Assembly (NCBI RefSeq): GCF_002211285.1
Contig: NZ_LOKX01000012.1
Location: forward strand, 372,001 to 436,000
DNA from: Rhizobium sp. R635
GTDB taxonomy: Bacteria > Pseudomonadota > Alphaproteobacteria > Rhizobiales > Rhizobiaceae
Reading direction: 5' to 3'
DNA length: 64,000 bases
Both the position numbers and the translations under genes were made by a program. The notes beneath the pieces were generated by a model, which did no database searches, was not told the DNA's origin, and was given only the letters and a program-made list of their open reading frames with translations. Below are positions 43,632-52,893 of the stretch, in pieces; position 1 is the first letter of the stretch; each line of letters opens with the position of its first letter.

Positions 43632-44906
43632 TCATTGCGCGATCGGAAGGCCGGTCGCCGAAGCGATCTGGTTGGCGGCATCGTCGAGAGCCGCCTTCGC
43701 ATCGGGATAGCCGCCGGCGAAGAACTTCGCCTGCGTCGCCTTGAAGATGGCTTCAGCATCGCTCTGGAAGGCGGTGCCGCGGCTCGGCACGATCTTCGGC
43801 AGCGTCGCCAGGATATCGGCCCAGACCTTCTGGCCGCCCCAATAGGGCTGCGGCTCATTGACGAAGGGATCTTTCTCGGCCTCGAGCAGCGACGGGACCA
43901 GGCCGAATTCCTTCAGCATGGTGACCTGCCCCTCGGTCGTGCCGAGGGCGTAGTTGACGAATTTCCAGGCGGCTTCCTTGTTTGCCGAGGTCGCCGAAAT
44001 CGCGAGCGACGAACCGCCGAGGTTGGCCGCATGCGGACCGTCGGCCGTCAGGCTCGGCATCCTGTAGACGCCCCACTTGCCCTTGAGATCGGGAGAGGTC
44101 GAACGCACGGTGCCTTCATACCAGCCGCCATAGAGCTGGCTCGCTGCCTTGCCGGCGGTGTTGGCCTGGATCTTTTCGTCCCAGTTGGCCGCCGTCAGCG
44201 TGCCGGCGTCCTTCATTTCCTTCACTTTTTGCAGCGAAGCGACGCAGGCCGGCTGGTTGATGGTGATGTTCTGGCCGTCGGTCGAGAAATAGCCGCAGCC
44301 CTGTTCGTTGGCGATCATGCGAAACCATTCGCTGTCGCCGTTGAAATCCGCCTGGGCCATGACGGTGCCGGGATTGGCGGCGGAAATCTTCTTGCCGGCG
44401 GCAATGAAATCGTCCCAGGTGCTGATCGTGCTCGGATCGACGCCGGCCTTTTCATAGAGGTCGCGGCGATAGAAGACGGCGACAGGGCCGGAATCCCACG
44501 GCATGGCGTAAGCGACATCGCCGACCTCAAGCTCGGTGCGCTTGAAGTCGGGGAATTTCGCCTGGATATCTGCGGTGTAGCCGAGCTCCTTCAGATTGGC
44601 GAAGCAATCCGGGAAACGGCTCCAGAAGATTTCAGCCTCGAAATTCTCGATGCTGACGATATCGGGCAGGCCGTCGCCGCCGGCAGCACAGGCGGCAAGC
44701 GTCTTGTCGAAGACCTGGCTGTTTCCAAGGTCCTCGACGGTCACCTTGATATCGGGGAATTGTTTGTTGAAGCCTGGAAGCGTGGACTTCAGCGCCGATG
44801 CGGCGACATTCCAGCTCCAGATGGTCAGATTGGCCGACTGCGCGAAGGCGGAGCCGGAAGCAAGCAGTGCGACAGCTGCGGTCGCAGCGAGAAGTTTGAA
44901 GCGCAT
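43632..44906 (-). CDS. Sugar ABC transporter substrate-binding protein
   Basis: 424 residues, solute-binding family 1. Signal MRFKLLAATAAVALLASGSAFA, mature start 'QSANLTIWSWNVAASALKSTLPGFNKQFPDIKVTVEDLG'. It is the first gene of the leftward operon ending at the fused oxidoreductase (38714). It is divergent from an AraC-type regulator 86 bp away, which probably activates it in response to the sugar. Confidence 0.92.
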   Translation of the reverse strand: MRFKLLAATAAVALLASGSAFAQSANLTIWSWNVAASALKSTLPGFNKQFPDIKVTVEDLGNSQVFDKTLAACAAGGDGLPDIVSIENFEAEIFWSRFPDCFANLKELGYTADIQAKFPDFKRTELEVGDVAYAMPWDSGPVAVFYRRDLYEKAGVDPSTISTWDDFIAAGKKISAANPGTVMAQADFNGDSEWFRMIANEQGCGYFSTDGQNITINQPACVASLQKVKEMKDAGTLTAANWDEKIQANTAGKAASQLYGGWYEGTVRSTSPDLKGKWGVYRMPSLTADGPHAANLGGSSLAISATSANKEAAWKFVNYALGTTEGQVTMLKEFGLVPSLLEAEKDPFVNEPQPYWGGQKVWADILATLPKIVPSRGTAFQSDAEAIFKATQAKFFAGGYPDAKAALDDAANQIASATGLPIAQ

Positions 44907-44992
44907 TGAAAATCCTCCCTTTTCAATTGCCGATCTTTCACGAACGCGGTTAGACTATCCGTAAGGGAGCGGCTGTCTCCTAAAAAGGGAAC

Positions 44993-45913
44993 ATGGATTT
45001 GGCGGAAAGTAAGGTCGGCACGAGTGCAATCTATCAGCCCGGCGCAAGCAGCATCGAGGGTTCGCCGACGGCGCTGCAGATGTTTCATGCCCATCCGCTC
45101 GTCATGGCCATGCCGCACTGGCATGCGCAGGTCGAGGTCAACTACGTCATGCGTGGCACTGTCCATTATCGGATGAGCGGCCACGAATTCCGGCTGAACG
45201 CCGGCGAAATGTGCCTTTTCTGGGGTGGGCAGCCGCATCAGATGGATGAATCCTCGGATGATTCGCTCTATGCCGGCGCCCATCTGCCGCTCATTTATTT
45301 CTTCCGGCTGCGTCTGCCGATCAGCGTTTCCAGCCGGCTGATGAAGGGCGAGACGCTGCTGACGTCGTCAACCGATGCCGCCGACGACGAGAACTTCGCC
45401 CGCTGGTCTCGCTATTCCAAGTCTGGCGATGCCGCCAAGGCCCAGCACGCGGTCGACGAGCTGCTGCTGCGCATCGAGCGCATCGCGCTCGAACCCTATT
45501 CGATGACGACGTCGAAGACGGCCGTCAGCCTGGAAGGCGATCAGCCACATCCGAATTCCTCGCGCAGTGTCGCGCGCATGTGTGATTTCATCGCCGCCAA
45601 TTTCCTGCAGGACATCGATTCGGTCGATATCGCCCGCGCCGCCGACCTGCATCCGAAATATGCGATGAACCTCTTCAAGCGATCGACCGGCATGACGCTC
45701 AGCAAATATGTGACGCTGCTCAGGTTGTCGCGCGCCCAGGCGATGCTGATGAGCGAAGGCGCCAATGTGCTGCAGGTGGCGATGGACAGCGGCTTCGGCT
45801 CGATCAGCGCCTTCAACAAATCCTTCCGCCACATCGCCGGCATGTCGCCATCGGACTTCCGCCGCGACATAAGGCTGGTGACGACGATCCCCGCCGACGC
45901 CTTCCGGAACTAG
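44993..45913 (+). CDS. AraC family transcriptional regulator with cupin sensor
   Basis: 306 residues. The N-terminal cupin half ('MPHWHAQVEVNYVMRGTVHYRMSGHEFRLNAGEMCLFWGGQPHQ') is followed by two AraC helix-turn-helix units at about 200-300 ('MCDFIAANFLQDIDSVDIARAADLHPKYAMNLFKRSTGMTLSKYVTLLRLSRAQAML', 'VLQVAMDSGFGSISAFNKSFRHIAGMSPSDFRRD'). It is divergent from the sugar importer operon, the expected activator arrangement. AAGGGAAC precedes the ATG. Confidence 0.92.
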   Translation: MDLAESKVGTSAIYQPGASSIEGSPTALQMFHAHPLVMAMPHWHAQVEVNYVMRGTVHYRMSGHEFRLNAGEMCLFWGGQPHQMDESSDDSLYAGAHLPLIYFFRLRLPISVSSRLMKGETLLTSSTDAADDENFARWSRYSKSGDAAKAQHAVDELLLRIERIALEPYSMTTSKTAVSLEGDQPHPNSSRSVARMCDFIAANFLQDIDSVDIARAADLHPKYAMNLFKRSTGMTLSKYVTLLRLSRAQAMLMSEGANVLQVAMDSGFGSISAFNKSFRHIAGMSPSDFRRDIRLVTTIPADAFRN

Positions 45914-45933
45914 CCCAGGCGCAACAGGTTGGC

Positions 45934-46329
45934 TTACCGTTTCTCTGCGAGCTCGATCTGGATGCCATCGGGATCGCGCAGGAAGGCGACCTTGTGCAGC
46001 ACCTCGGCGTTAACCGCCAGGCGCGGCCGCTCCTTGATCTCTACGCCGGCCTTTTCAAGCCGGGCGAAGGTCTCATCGACGTCTTCGAACAGGAAGGTCA
46101 GATGGCGCAGGCCGGCCGTGCCCTCCGGCACATCGACCGCCCTCGCCGCGCCATCCGCCGGCGCGAAGATTTCCAGCATGCCGCCGCCGGCGTCGAGAAA
46201 GGCGACATCGGAACCATCGGCCATCCGCTTGCGCAGATGCAGCCGCAGCCCGAGCAGGCCGCAATAGAAATCGACGGCGCGGTCCATGTCGCTCACCGTC
46301 ATGCCGACATGCTCGAAGGATTTCAGCAT
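45934..46329 (-). CDS. VOC (glyoxalase/bleomycin-resistance) family protein
   Basis: 131 residues with the two beta-alpha-beta modules of the VOC fold: 'FEHVGMTVSDMDRAVDFYCGLLGLRLHLRKR' and 'RHLTFLFEDVDETFARLEKAGVEI...AFLRDPDGIQIELAEK'. The metal ligands H8, E50-region and E128-region are in place. It may be an isomerase, dioxygenase or epimerase. It is third in a leftward operon after two Gfo/Idh/MocA genes, so probably acts on the same sugar-derived intermediate. Confidence 0.85.
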   Translation of the reverse strand: MLKSFEHVGMTVSDMDRAVDFYCGLLGLRLHLRKRMADGSDVAFLDAGGGMLEIFAPADGAARAVDVPEGTAGLRHLTFLFEDVDETFARLEKAGVEIKERPRLAVNAEVLHKVAFLRDPDGIQIELAEKR

Positions 46330-46346
46330 GGAGTGCCCTCCCCTGC

Positions 46347-47441
46347 TCAGGCGCGGGCCGTGTGCCGTTCCTCTTCCGGAAGCCAGGAGTGATAGAGCGG
46401 ATGGTCGGCGGCGATCGGCATCGGCGTCGGCCGGCCGGTGCGCTGGGAGAAATAAGCGGCCGTCACCAACTCCAGCGAATTGCGGGCATCCTGCAGCGTC
46501 ACCGGCGGCTCCGCATCTTCGACGATCGCCTTGTGGAAGAGTTCGAACTGGCGGGTATAACCGTCTTCGCCGGGCACATAGGCGGCAAGCGCTACGTCGA
46601 TTTTCGCCTGATGCTCCTCCGTTCCCGCGGTGAAGACCCAGGGATCGCGGCCCATCGTATAGGGTTCGAGGATGCTTTCGGCGACGAGATCGCTGAAGCA
46701 GAAGCGCAGCCGCGAAATCTCCTTGCGCGAGCCGAGCGTCATCGACAGCGTCGCCAGTGAGCCGTTCTGCATCTTCACCGAAAGCGCCGCCGTATCCTCC
46801 ACCTGGATCGGATTGACCAGTGTGGCGCCATAGGAAAACACCTCGGCGCAGGGGCCATGCACATAGTTCAGCATGTCATGGGCATGGATCGCATGGCCGA
46901 GAAGGCCGCCGCCGAGTTCGGTCGCCCATTTGCCGCGCCACGGCACGGCGTAGTAATCCGGGCCGCGCCACCAGTGAGTCTCGATCGTCGTCAGGAAGGG
47001 CTTGCCGGCGAGGCCCTGCTCGATCAGCAGCTTCAGCTTCTGCAGCCCGGAGCCGTAACGGTACTGGAAGATCGGCATCAGCTTCCTGCCGGGGAAGCGG
47101 GCGAGGATGCGGCCCATCTCGTCGACTTCGGCGATCGAGCCGAAGAGCGGCTTTTCGCAGATCACATGTTTGCCGGATTCGATGCCCTTGCGGCAAAGTT
47201 CGAAATGCGAGCTTGGCGGCGTCGAAATGTCGATGATGTCGAGATCGTCGCGGGCAAACAGCGAGTCCGTGTCCTGCGTATATTCGGCGATGCCGTATTC
47301 CTCGCACAACGCCCGGCCGCGCTCCTCGTCGAGCGAGCAGAGCACGGGAACGTCGAAGAGGTCCTTGTTCCAGCCGAAGCCGGCCAGATGCCGCGCGGCA
47401 ATCCCTGCGCCGATGACGCCGACGCGCAATTTTCTCGTCAT
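46347..47441 (-). CDS. Gfo/Idh/MocA family oxidoreductase
   Basis: 364 residues: 'KLRVGVIGAGIAARHLAGFGWNKDLFDVPVLCSLDEERGRALCEEYGI', 'DIIDISTPPSSHFELCRKGIESGKHVICEKPLFGSI' and the beta-sheet domain with 'ELGGGLLGHAIHAHDML'. NAD(P)-linked sugar or polyol dehydrogenase; substrate unknown. It lies 10 bp after the second Gfo/Idh/MocA gene, suggesting consecutive steps or a heteromeric enzyme. Confidence 0.9.
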   Translation of the reverse strand: MTRKLRVGVIGAGIAARHLAGFGWNKDLFDVPVLCSLDEERGRALCEEYGIAEYTQDTDSLFARDDLDIIDISTPPSSHFELCRKGIESGKHVICEKPLFGSIAEVDEMGRILARFPGRKLMPIFQYRYGSGLQKLKLLIEQGLAGKPFLTTIETHWWRGPDYYAVPWRGKWATELGGGLLGHAIHAHDMLNYVHGPCAEVFSYGATLVNPIQVEDTAALSVKMQNGSLATLSMTLGSRKEISRLRFCFSDLVAESILEPYTMGRDPWVFTAGTEEHQAKIDVALAAYVPGEDGYTRQFELFHKAIVEDAEPPVTLQDARNSLELVTAAYFSQRTGRPTPMPIAADHPLYHSWLPEEERHTARA

Positions 47442-47451
47442 GATATCCTCC

Positions 47452-48462
47452 TCAGCGAGCGCCGATGCGCGCGGCTTTCGTCTGGGCTTCGAGCGAAAGG
47501 CGGCAGACTTCGAAAACGTGATCCTGCGTCATCGCCGTCTGTGTACGATTGCCGACATCGGCGGTGAAAGCATCGAAATAATCGAGTTTTTCACCGCTGC
47601 AATCGATATGGGTCATCTCCTTGCCGTTGACGAGGAAGAGGTGATCCTTGCCCGGCCGGCCAGCGATATCGATATATTTGCGCAGCTCGATATAACCCTC
47701 GGTGCCGAGGATGGTGAGGCGTCCGTCACCCCAGGTCGGCAGCGCCTCCGGCGTGAACCAGTCGACTCTGATATAACCCGCCGCCTTGTCCGAGCGCAGC
47801 AGCACCTCGCCGAAATCCTGGAAGGCGGGCTTGTCGGGCATGCCGAAATTGCCGATTGAGCTGGCAATGACCTCGCCTGAGGTCGAGCCGGTATAGAACA
47901 GGAACTGATCGACCTGATGCGAGGCGATGTCGACGATGATGCCGCCGAAGGCTTCGGGATCGAAGAACCAATCCGGGCGGGTCGGCAGCTGCAGCCGGTG
48001 CGGACCGACGCCGAGTGTCTGGATCACCTTGCCGATCGCGCCTTCCTTGACCAGCTTGCCGGCTTTGACGGCGGAGCGCACGCAATGGCGCTCGGAAAAG
48101 CAGATGGAGAAGATCTTGCCGGTTTCGGCAACGGTGCGCTTGACCTCTTCGAGCTGGGCAAAGGTCGTCACGCCAGGCTTGTCGGTCATCACGTCCTTGC
48201 CCGCTTTCATCGCGCGGATGGCAAGGCCGGCGCGGTCACGCGGGATTGCGGAAATGCAGATGACGTCGATCGACGGATCGGCAAACAATTTCTCCCGATC
48301 GATCTGCGGGGCATCGGGATAGGTCTTCTCGAAGGCTTCCCGCAATGCCGGCACAGAGGTCTGCGGGCAATAGCCGACAAATTCGCCGCCCGAGGCAAGC
48401 AATCCCTTCACGTGATCGAACGTATGCCCATGGTCGATTCCGACGACGGCAAATCTCAACAT
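47452..48462 (-). CDS. Gfo/Idh/MocA family oxidoreductase
   Basis: 336 residues. Rossmann start 'MLRFAVVGIDHGHTFDHVKGLLASGGEFVGYCPQ' is a variant of the usual GxGxxG (here GIDHGH). 'KAGKDVMTDKPGVTTFAQLEEV' has DKP in place of EKP, and 'GGIIVDIASHQVDQFLFYTG' carries the catalytic histidine. First gene of the three-gene leftward operon ending in the VOC gene. Confidence 0.9.
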   Translation of the reverse strand: MLRFAVVGIDHGHTFDHVKGLLASGGEFVGYCPQTSVPALREAFEKTYPDAPQIDREKLFADPSIDVICISAIPRDRAGLAIRAMKAGKDVMTDKPGVTTFAQLEEVKRTVAETGKIFSICFSERHCVRSAVKAGKLVKEGAIGKVIQTLGVGPHRLQLPTRPDWFFDPEAFGGIIVDIASHQVDQFLFYTGSTSGEVIASSIGNFGMPDKPAFQDFGEVLLRSDKAAGYIRVDWFTPEALPTWGDGRLTILGTEGYIELRKYIDIAGRPGKDHLFLVNGKEMTHIDCSGEKLDYFDAFTADVGNRTQTAMTQDHVFEVCRLSLEAQTKAARIGAR

Positions 48463-48820
48463 CGCTGCAATATCCTCCCGGGATTTTCGTGCAGCCGGCC
48501 GATGCCGGCATCCTCCATGTCGGTCAAAACAGATAACGAAAGCGGGCTCCTGTCAAGGCGAGATCGGTGGTGAAATCGTGGAGGTGGAATATTAAACATA
48601 TGAAAAATAACGATTATTTTGTATCTAAATAGTTATTTTGCAGCTTTCGCGATTGGAAAGGCGCCCGTTCGATCCAATCGGGCGAAAGTCTTTTTCCCCT
48701 GCGTATCTTGCTCCATTTCGATGAATGTGATCGATTTCGGCCGCCGCCGGGCTGGAGGGCGGCAACAATCTCGAAATTCTTTATAGAGCGCTCCCCGCTT
48801 GCCTGTAACGGAGGATCACC
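48463..48820. other. Divergent intergenic region with inverted repeats
   Basis: No gene seen in 358 bp. An AT-rich inverted repeat AAATAAC (48605-48611) / GTTATTT (48632-48638) looks like an operator. Further on, two mutually exclusive hairpins are possible: GATTGGA with TCCAATC (about 48650-48678), and CGCCCG (48662-48667) with CGGGCG (48679-48684), the latter followed by TTTTT at 48691. GGAGG precedes the next gene's ATG. Confidence 0.4.
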
Positions 48821-49981
48821 ATGTCTCATCCCCTTCTCGATGCTGCCGCTTCGGGCGGACTTTTCGTCGGCCGCGTCTGGATTCCGGAAATCGCCGGCCC
48901 CGGCATCGTGACCCTTCGCGACGGGATGCTCATCGACATCACGTCGCGCGAGGCGCCGACGCTGAGCGCCTTGCTCGAGAGAGAGGATGCTGCGGGCTTC
49001 GTCCGAGCCGCAAATGGCAAGGCTATCGGCTCGCTGGAGGAGATTGCCGCCAACAGCGCCGGAGCGCCGGACGCTGGACGGCCCCACCTCCTTGCGCCCG
49101 TCGACCTGCAGGCGGTCAAGGCTTGCGGCGTCACCTTCGCCCAGTCGATGATCGAGCGCGTCATCGAGGAGAAGGCGGCCGGCAATCCTGACCGCGCCGC
49201 CTCGATCCGCGAGCGCGTCAGCGCGCTGATCGGCGGCAGCCTCACCAACCTCAAGGCCGGTTCGCCTGAAGCCGCCAAGGTCAAGCAGGCGCTGATCGAC
49301 GAGGGCATGTGGTCGCAATATCTCGAAGTCGGCATCGGTCCCGATGCCGAGGTTTTCACCAAGGCGCCGGTGCTCTCCTCCGTCGGCTGGGGGGCCGACG
49401 TCGGCCTGCATCCGATTTCGACCTGGAACAATCCGGAGCCGGAAATCGTGCTTGCGGTCAACAGCCGCGGCGAGATCAAAGGCGTAACGCTCGGCAACGA
49501 CGTCAACCTGCGCGACGTCGAAGGCCGCTCGGCGCTCCTGCTCGGCAAGGCGAAGGACAACAACGCCTCCTGCTCGATCGGACCCTTCATCCGCCTGTTC
49601 GATGCCGGGTATGGCCTGGATGACGTGCGCAAGGCCGAACTCGACCTGAAGGTGTCAGGAGAGGACGGCTTCGTGCTGCACGGCAAGAGTTCGATGTCTC
49701 AGATCAGCCGTGACCCCACCGATCTCGTCAAACAGACGCTCGGACCCCATCATCAATATCCGGATGGTTTCATGCTGTTTCTCGGCACGCTGTTTGCGCC
49801 GACGCAGGATCGCGACGCGCCGAAACAGGGCTTCACCCATAAGATCGGCGATGTCGTCGAGATTTCCTCGGCGGGACTCGGCACGCTCGTCAACACGGTG
49901 CGCCTCTCCACCGAATGCCCGCCCTGGACCTTCGGTATTTCGGCACTGATGAGCAACCTCGCCAAACGCGGGCTGCTCTAA
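48821..49981 (+). CDS. Fumarylacetoacetate hydrolase family protein
   Basis: 386 residues. The C-terminal FAH fold includes 'GVTFAQSMIERVIEE', the metal-site stretch 'NPEPEIVLAVNSRGEIKGVTLGNDVNLRDVEGRSALLLGKAKDNNASCSIGPF' and 'FTHKIGDVVEISSAGLGTLVNTV'. Members hydrolyse C-C bonds or hydrate or decarboxylate 2-keto acids in sugar or aromatic catabolism. It lies near Gfo/Idh/MocA genes, so a 2-keto-3-deoxy sugar acid is plausible. Its stop is immediately adjacent to the convergent mutase stop (no spacer). Confidence 0.88.
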   Translation: MSHPLLDAAASGGLFVGRVWIPEIAGPGIVTLRDGMLIDITSREAPTLSALLEREDAAGFVRAANGKAIGSLEEIAANSAGAPDAGRPHLLAPVDLQAVKACGVTFAQSMIERVIEEKAAGNPDRAASIRERVSALIGGSLTNLKAGSPEAAKVKQALIDEGMWSQYLEVGIGPDAEVFTKAPVLSSVGWGADVGLHPISTWNNPEPEIVLAVNSRGEIKGVTLGNDVNLRDVEGRSALLLGKAKDNNASCSIGPFIRLFDAGYGLDDVRKAELDLKVSGEDGFVLHGKSSMSQISRDPTDLVKQTLGPHHQYPDGFMLFLGTLFAPTQDRDAPKQGFTHKIGDVVEISSAGLGTLVNTVRLSTECPPWTFGISALMSNLAKRGLL

Positions 49982-52120
49982 CTATTGGTTTCGCCGCTTG
50001 CCCTGCAGCAGGTCGAGCACGGAGTTTGCCGCCTCGAGGACATTCGTCCCCGGACCGAACACGGCGGCAACGCCGTGTTCATGCAGGAATTCGTAGTCCT
50101 GCCGGGGGATGACGCCGCCGCAGACGACGATGACATCGCCGCCGCCCTGCTCCTTCAGCCTGCCGATGAGCTGCGGCAGCAGCGTCTTGTGGCCGGCCGC
50201 GAGCGATGAAACGCCGACGACATTGACCCTTTCGCCAAGCGCCATCTCGGCCGCTTCATCCGGTGTCTGGAACAGTGGTCCGGCAAGCACATCGAAGCCG
50301 ATATCGCCGAAAGCCGAGGCGATCACCTTGGCGCCGCGATCGTGCCCGTCCTGGCCGAGCTTGGCGACCATGATCTTCGGCCTGTGCCCCATTGCTTCCG
50401 CCACTTCCGCCATGCGTGTCTTCAGCACGGCAAGCTCAGGCTCGCTTCGATAGGCATCGCCATAGACGTCCTTGATGACCTCAGGCGTTGCCGCATGATC
50501 GCCGAAAGCCTGCCGCATCGCATCCGATATCTCGCCGACGGTGGCGCGCGCGCGCGCCGCCTCGACGGCAGCGGCAAGCAGATTGCCCTGTCCGCTGCGG
50601 GCAGCTTCGGAAAGGGCGGCGAGCGCTTCGGCGGTCTTCGCGCCATCGCGGCGGCGCTTCGTTTCCTCGATCCGCCTGATCTGGGCGTTGCGCACGGCCG
50701 CATTGTCGATCGCCAGGATGTCGATCTCTTCCTCGGTTTCCAGGCGGTACTTGTTGACGCCGACGATGACCTCCTCGCCCTTGTCGACCGCCGCCTGGCG
50801 CCGGGTCGCCGCCTCTTCGATCAGCCGCTTCGGCAGTCCCTCGTTGACGGCCTTCGTCATGCCGCCGAGCGCCTCGACCTCCTCGATCAGCGTCCAGGCC
50901 TTGTCGGCGAGCTCCTTCGTCAGGCTTTCGACATAGTAGGAGCCGGCCAGCGGATCGACCACTTTGGTCACGCCGGTTTCATGCTGGAGAATCAATTGCG
51001 TGTTGCGGGCGATGCGGGCGGAAAATTCCGTCGGCAGCGCAATCGCCTCATCGAAGGAGTTGGTGTGCAGCGACTGCGTGCCGCCGAGCACGGCCGACAT
51101 GGCCTCGAAGGCGGTGCGGATGATGTTGTTGTAAGGGTCCTGCTCCTGCAATGAGACACCCGATGTCTGGCAATGGGTGCGCAGCATCAGCGAGGACGCC
51201 TTCTTCGGCTGGAACTCCTCCATGATGCGGGTCCACAGCAGCCGGGCGGCACGCAGCTTCGCCGCCTCCATGAAGAAGTTCATGCCGATCGCGAAAAAGA
51301 AGGAAAGCCTTCCGGCGAAGTCGTCGACGTTGAGACCCTTGGCGATGGCCGCCCGGACATATTCGCGGCCATCGGCCAGGGTGAAGGCGAGCTCCTGCAC
51401 GAGCGTCGCGCCCGCCTCCTGCATGTGATAGCCGGAGATCGAGATCGAGTTGAATTTCGGCATCTCCCTTGCCGTATATTCGATGATGTCTGCAACGATC
51501 CGCATCGAGGGTTCGGGCGGATAGATATAGGTGTTGCGGACCATGAACTCCTTGAGAATGTCGTTCTGGATCGTCCCGGAAAGCTCGGATCTCGAAACAC
51601 CCTGTTCCTCGCCGGCCACGATGAAGGAGGCGAGTATCGGGATGACGGCGCCGTTCATGGTCATGGAGACGGAAATCTTTTCCAGGGGAATGCCGTCGAA
51701 CAGGATCTTCATGTCCTCGACGCTGTCGATCGCCACACCGGCCTTGCCGACATCGCCTTCGACGCGGGGGTGGTCGCTGTCATAGCCGCGGTGGGTGGCG
51801 AGGTCGAAGGCGACCGAGACGCCCTGCTGACCGGCGGCAAGCGCCTTGCGGTAGAAGGCATTCGACGCTTCCGCCGTGGAGAAGCCGGCATATTGGCGGA
51901 TTGTCCAGGGGCGCCCGGCATACATCGTGGCGCGCGGCCCGCGAGTGAAGGGCGCAAAACCGGGCAGCGAGCCGAGATGGCCGGCGCCGTCGAGATCCTC
52001 GGCCGTATAGAGCGGCTTGACGGCAATACCTTCCGGCGTGTGCCAGGTCAGTGTCTCGGGCGAGGCACGCAACTCCTTCTGCGCAAGCTCCGCCCAATCC
52101 GACAGCGTCTTCTTCGTCAT
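49982..52120 (-). CDS. scpA: Methylmalonyl-CoA mutase (single-chain)
   Basis: 712 residues. The N-terminal TIM barrel has '[29 protein letters not shown]', including the substrate-specific tyrosine. The C-terminal cobalamin domain has the base-off motif '[25 protein letters not shown]' (D-x-H-x-x-G) and '[26 protein letters not shown]'. It interconverts succinyl-CoA and (R)-methylmalonyl-CoA with adenosylcobalamin. The S. meliloti homologue is called bhbA. The ATG at 52120 follows GGAGGAAAGC, so the 9-codon upstream extension is unlikely. Confidence 0.95.
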   Translation of the reverse strand: MTKKTLSDWAELAQKELRASPETLTWHTPEGIAVKPLYTAEDLDGAGHLGSLPGFAPFTRGPRATMYAGRPWTIRQYAGFSTAEASNAFYRKALAAGQQGVSVAFDLATHRGYDSDHPRVEGDVGKAGVAIDSVEDMKILFDGIPLEKISVSMTMNGAVIPILASFIVAGEEQGVSRSELSGTIQNDILKEFMVRNTYIYPPEPSMRIVADIIEYTAREMPKFNSISISGYHMQEAGATLVQELAFTLADGREYVRAAIAKGLNVDDFAGRLSFFFAIGMNFFMEAAKLRAARLLWTRIMEEFQPKKASSLMLRTHCQTSGVSLQEQDPYNNIIRTAFEAMSAVLGGTQSLHTNSFDEAIALPTEFSARIARNTQLILQHETGVTKVVDPLAGSYYVESLTKELADKAWTLIEEVEALGGMTKAVNEGLPKRLIEEAATRRQAAVDKGEEVIVGVNKYRLETEEEIDILAIDNAAVRNAQIRRIEETKRRRDGAKTAEALAALSEAARSGQGNLLAAAVEAARARATVGEISDAMRQAFGDHAATPEVIKDVYGDAYRSEPELAVLKTRMAEVAEAMGHRPKIMVAKLGQDGHDRGAKVIASAFGDIGFDVLAGPLFQTPDEAAEMALGERVNVVGVSSLAAGHKTLLPQLIGRLKEQGGGDVIVVCGGVIPRQDYEFLHEHGVAAVFGPGTNVLEAANSVLDLLQGKRRNQ

Positions 52121-52239
52121 GCTTTCCTCCGGCTGCTTCATCGCCACCTTATCACTTCACAGGCGGCTGATGCGATACAGCCCTAGGACAATTCACGTAG
52201 CAAGCCATTCACTGCCTGCCGTACGCTTCCGGCTTTGAC

Positions 52240-52893
52240 CTATTTGTGGTCCAACCTAGCGACCAAGCGGTCGCCGAGCCACTGAATGCCGCAGACGAGG
52301 ACGATGAGGACGGCCACGACCGCGATCATCACATTGGTTTCGAAGCGCTGATAGCCATAGCGGATGGCGAGATCGCCGAGCCCGCCGGCGCCGATCGCGC
52401 CCGCCATGGCCGAAGCGCCGATCAGCGTCACCAGCGTGACGGTGAAACCGGCGACGATGCCCGGCAGCGCTTCCGGCACGAGCACTTCGCGGATGATCGT
52501 CCAGCGGTTGCCGCCCATGGCGCGCACGGCGTCGATCAGCCCGCGGTCGACCTCGCGCAGCGATACTTCGGCGATACGGGCATAGTAGGGCGTCGCGGCA
52601 ATGGCGAGCGGCACGATGGCCGCCCACGTGCCGAGCGCCGTGCCGACGATCAGCCGCGTCAGCGGGATCAGCGCCACCAGCAGGATGATGAAGGGCACCG
52701 AGCGGAAGCCGTTGATGACGGCGCCGAGCATGCGGTTGATCCAGAGGTTTTCGGCAATGCCGCCGCGCGCCGTTATCACGAGGGCCAGACCAAGCGGCAG
52801 GCCGGCGACGAGCGAGATCACCCCCGAGGCGACGGTCATCAGGACTGTCTCCCAAAGGGAGCGAAGAAGCAGTTCAAACATGATCGGTGTCAT
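52240..52893 (-). CDS. metI: Methionine-type ABC transporter permease
   Basis: 217 residues, five or six membrane segments, starting MTPIMFELLLRSLWETVLMTVASGVISLVAGLPLGLALV. The EAA loop 'EVDRGLIDAVRAMGGNRWTIIREVLVPEALPGIVAGFTVTLVTLIG' is typical of MetI. The ATG at 52893 follows AGAGGTG and overlaps the metN end by 20 bp. With metN and metQ it forms a methionine or related sulfur amino acid importer. Confidence 0.92.
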   Translation of the reverse strand: MTPIMFELLLRSLWETVLMTVASGVISLVAGLPLGLALVITARGGIAENLWINRMLGAVINGFRSVPFIILLVALIPLTRLIVGTALGTWAAIVPLAIAATPYYARIAEVSLREVDRGLIDAVRAMGGNRWTIIREVLVPEALPGIVAGFTVTLVTLIGASAMAGAIGAGGLGDLAIRYGYQRFETNVMIAVVAVLIVLVCGIQWLGDRLVARLDHK

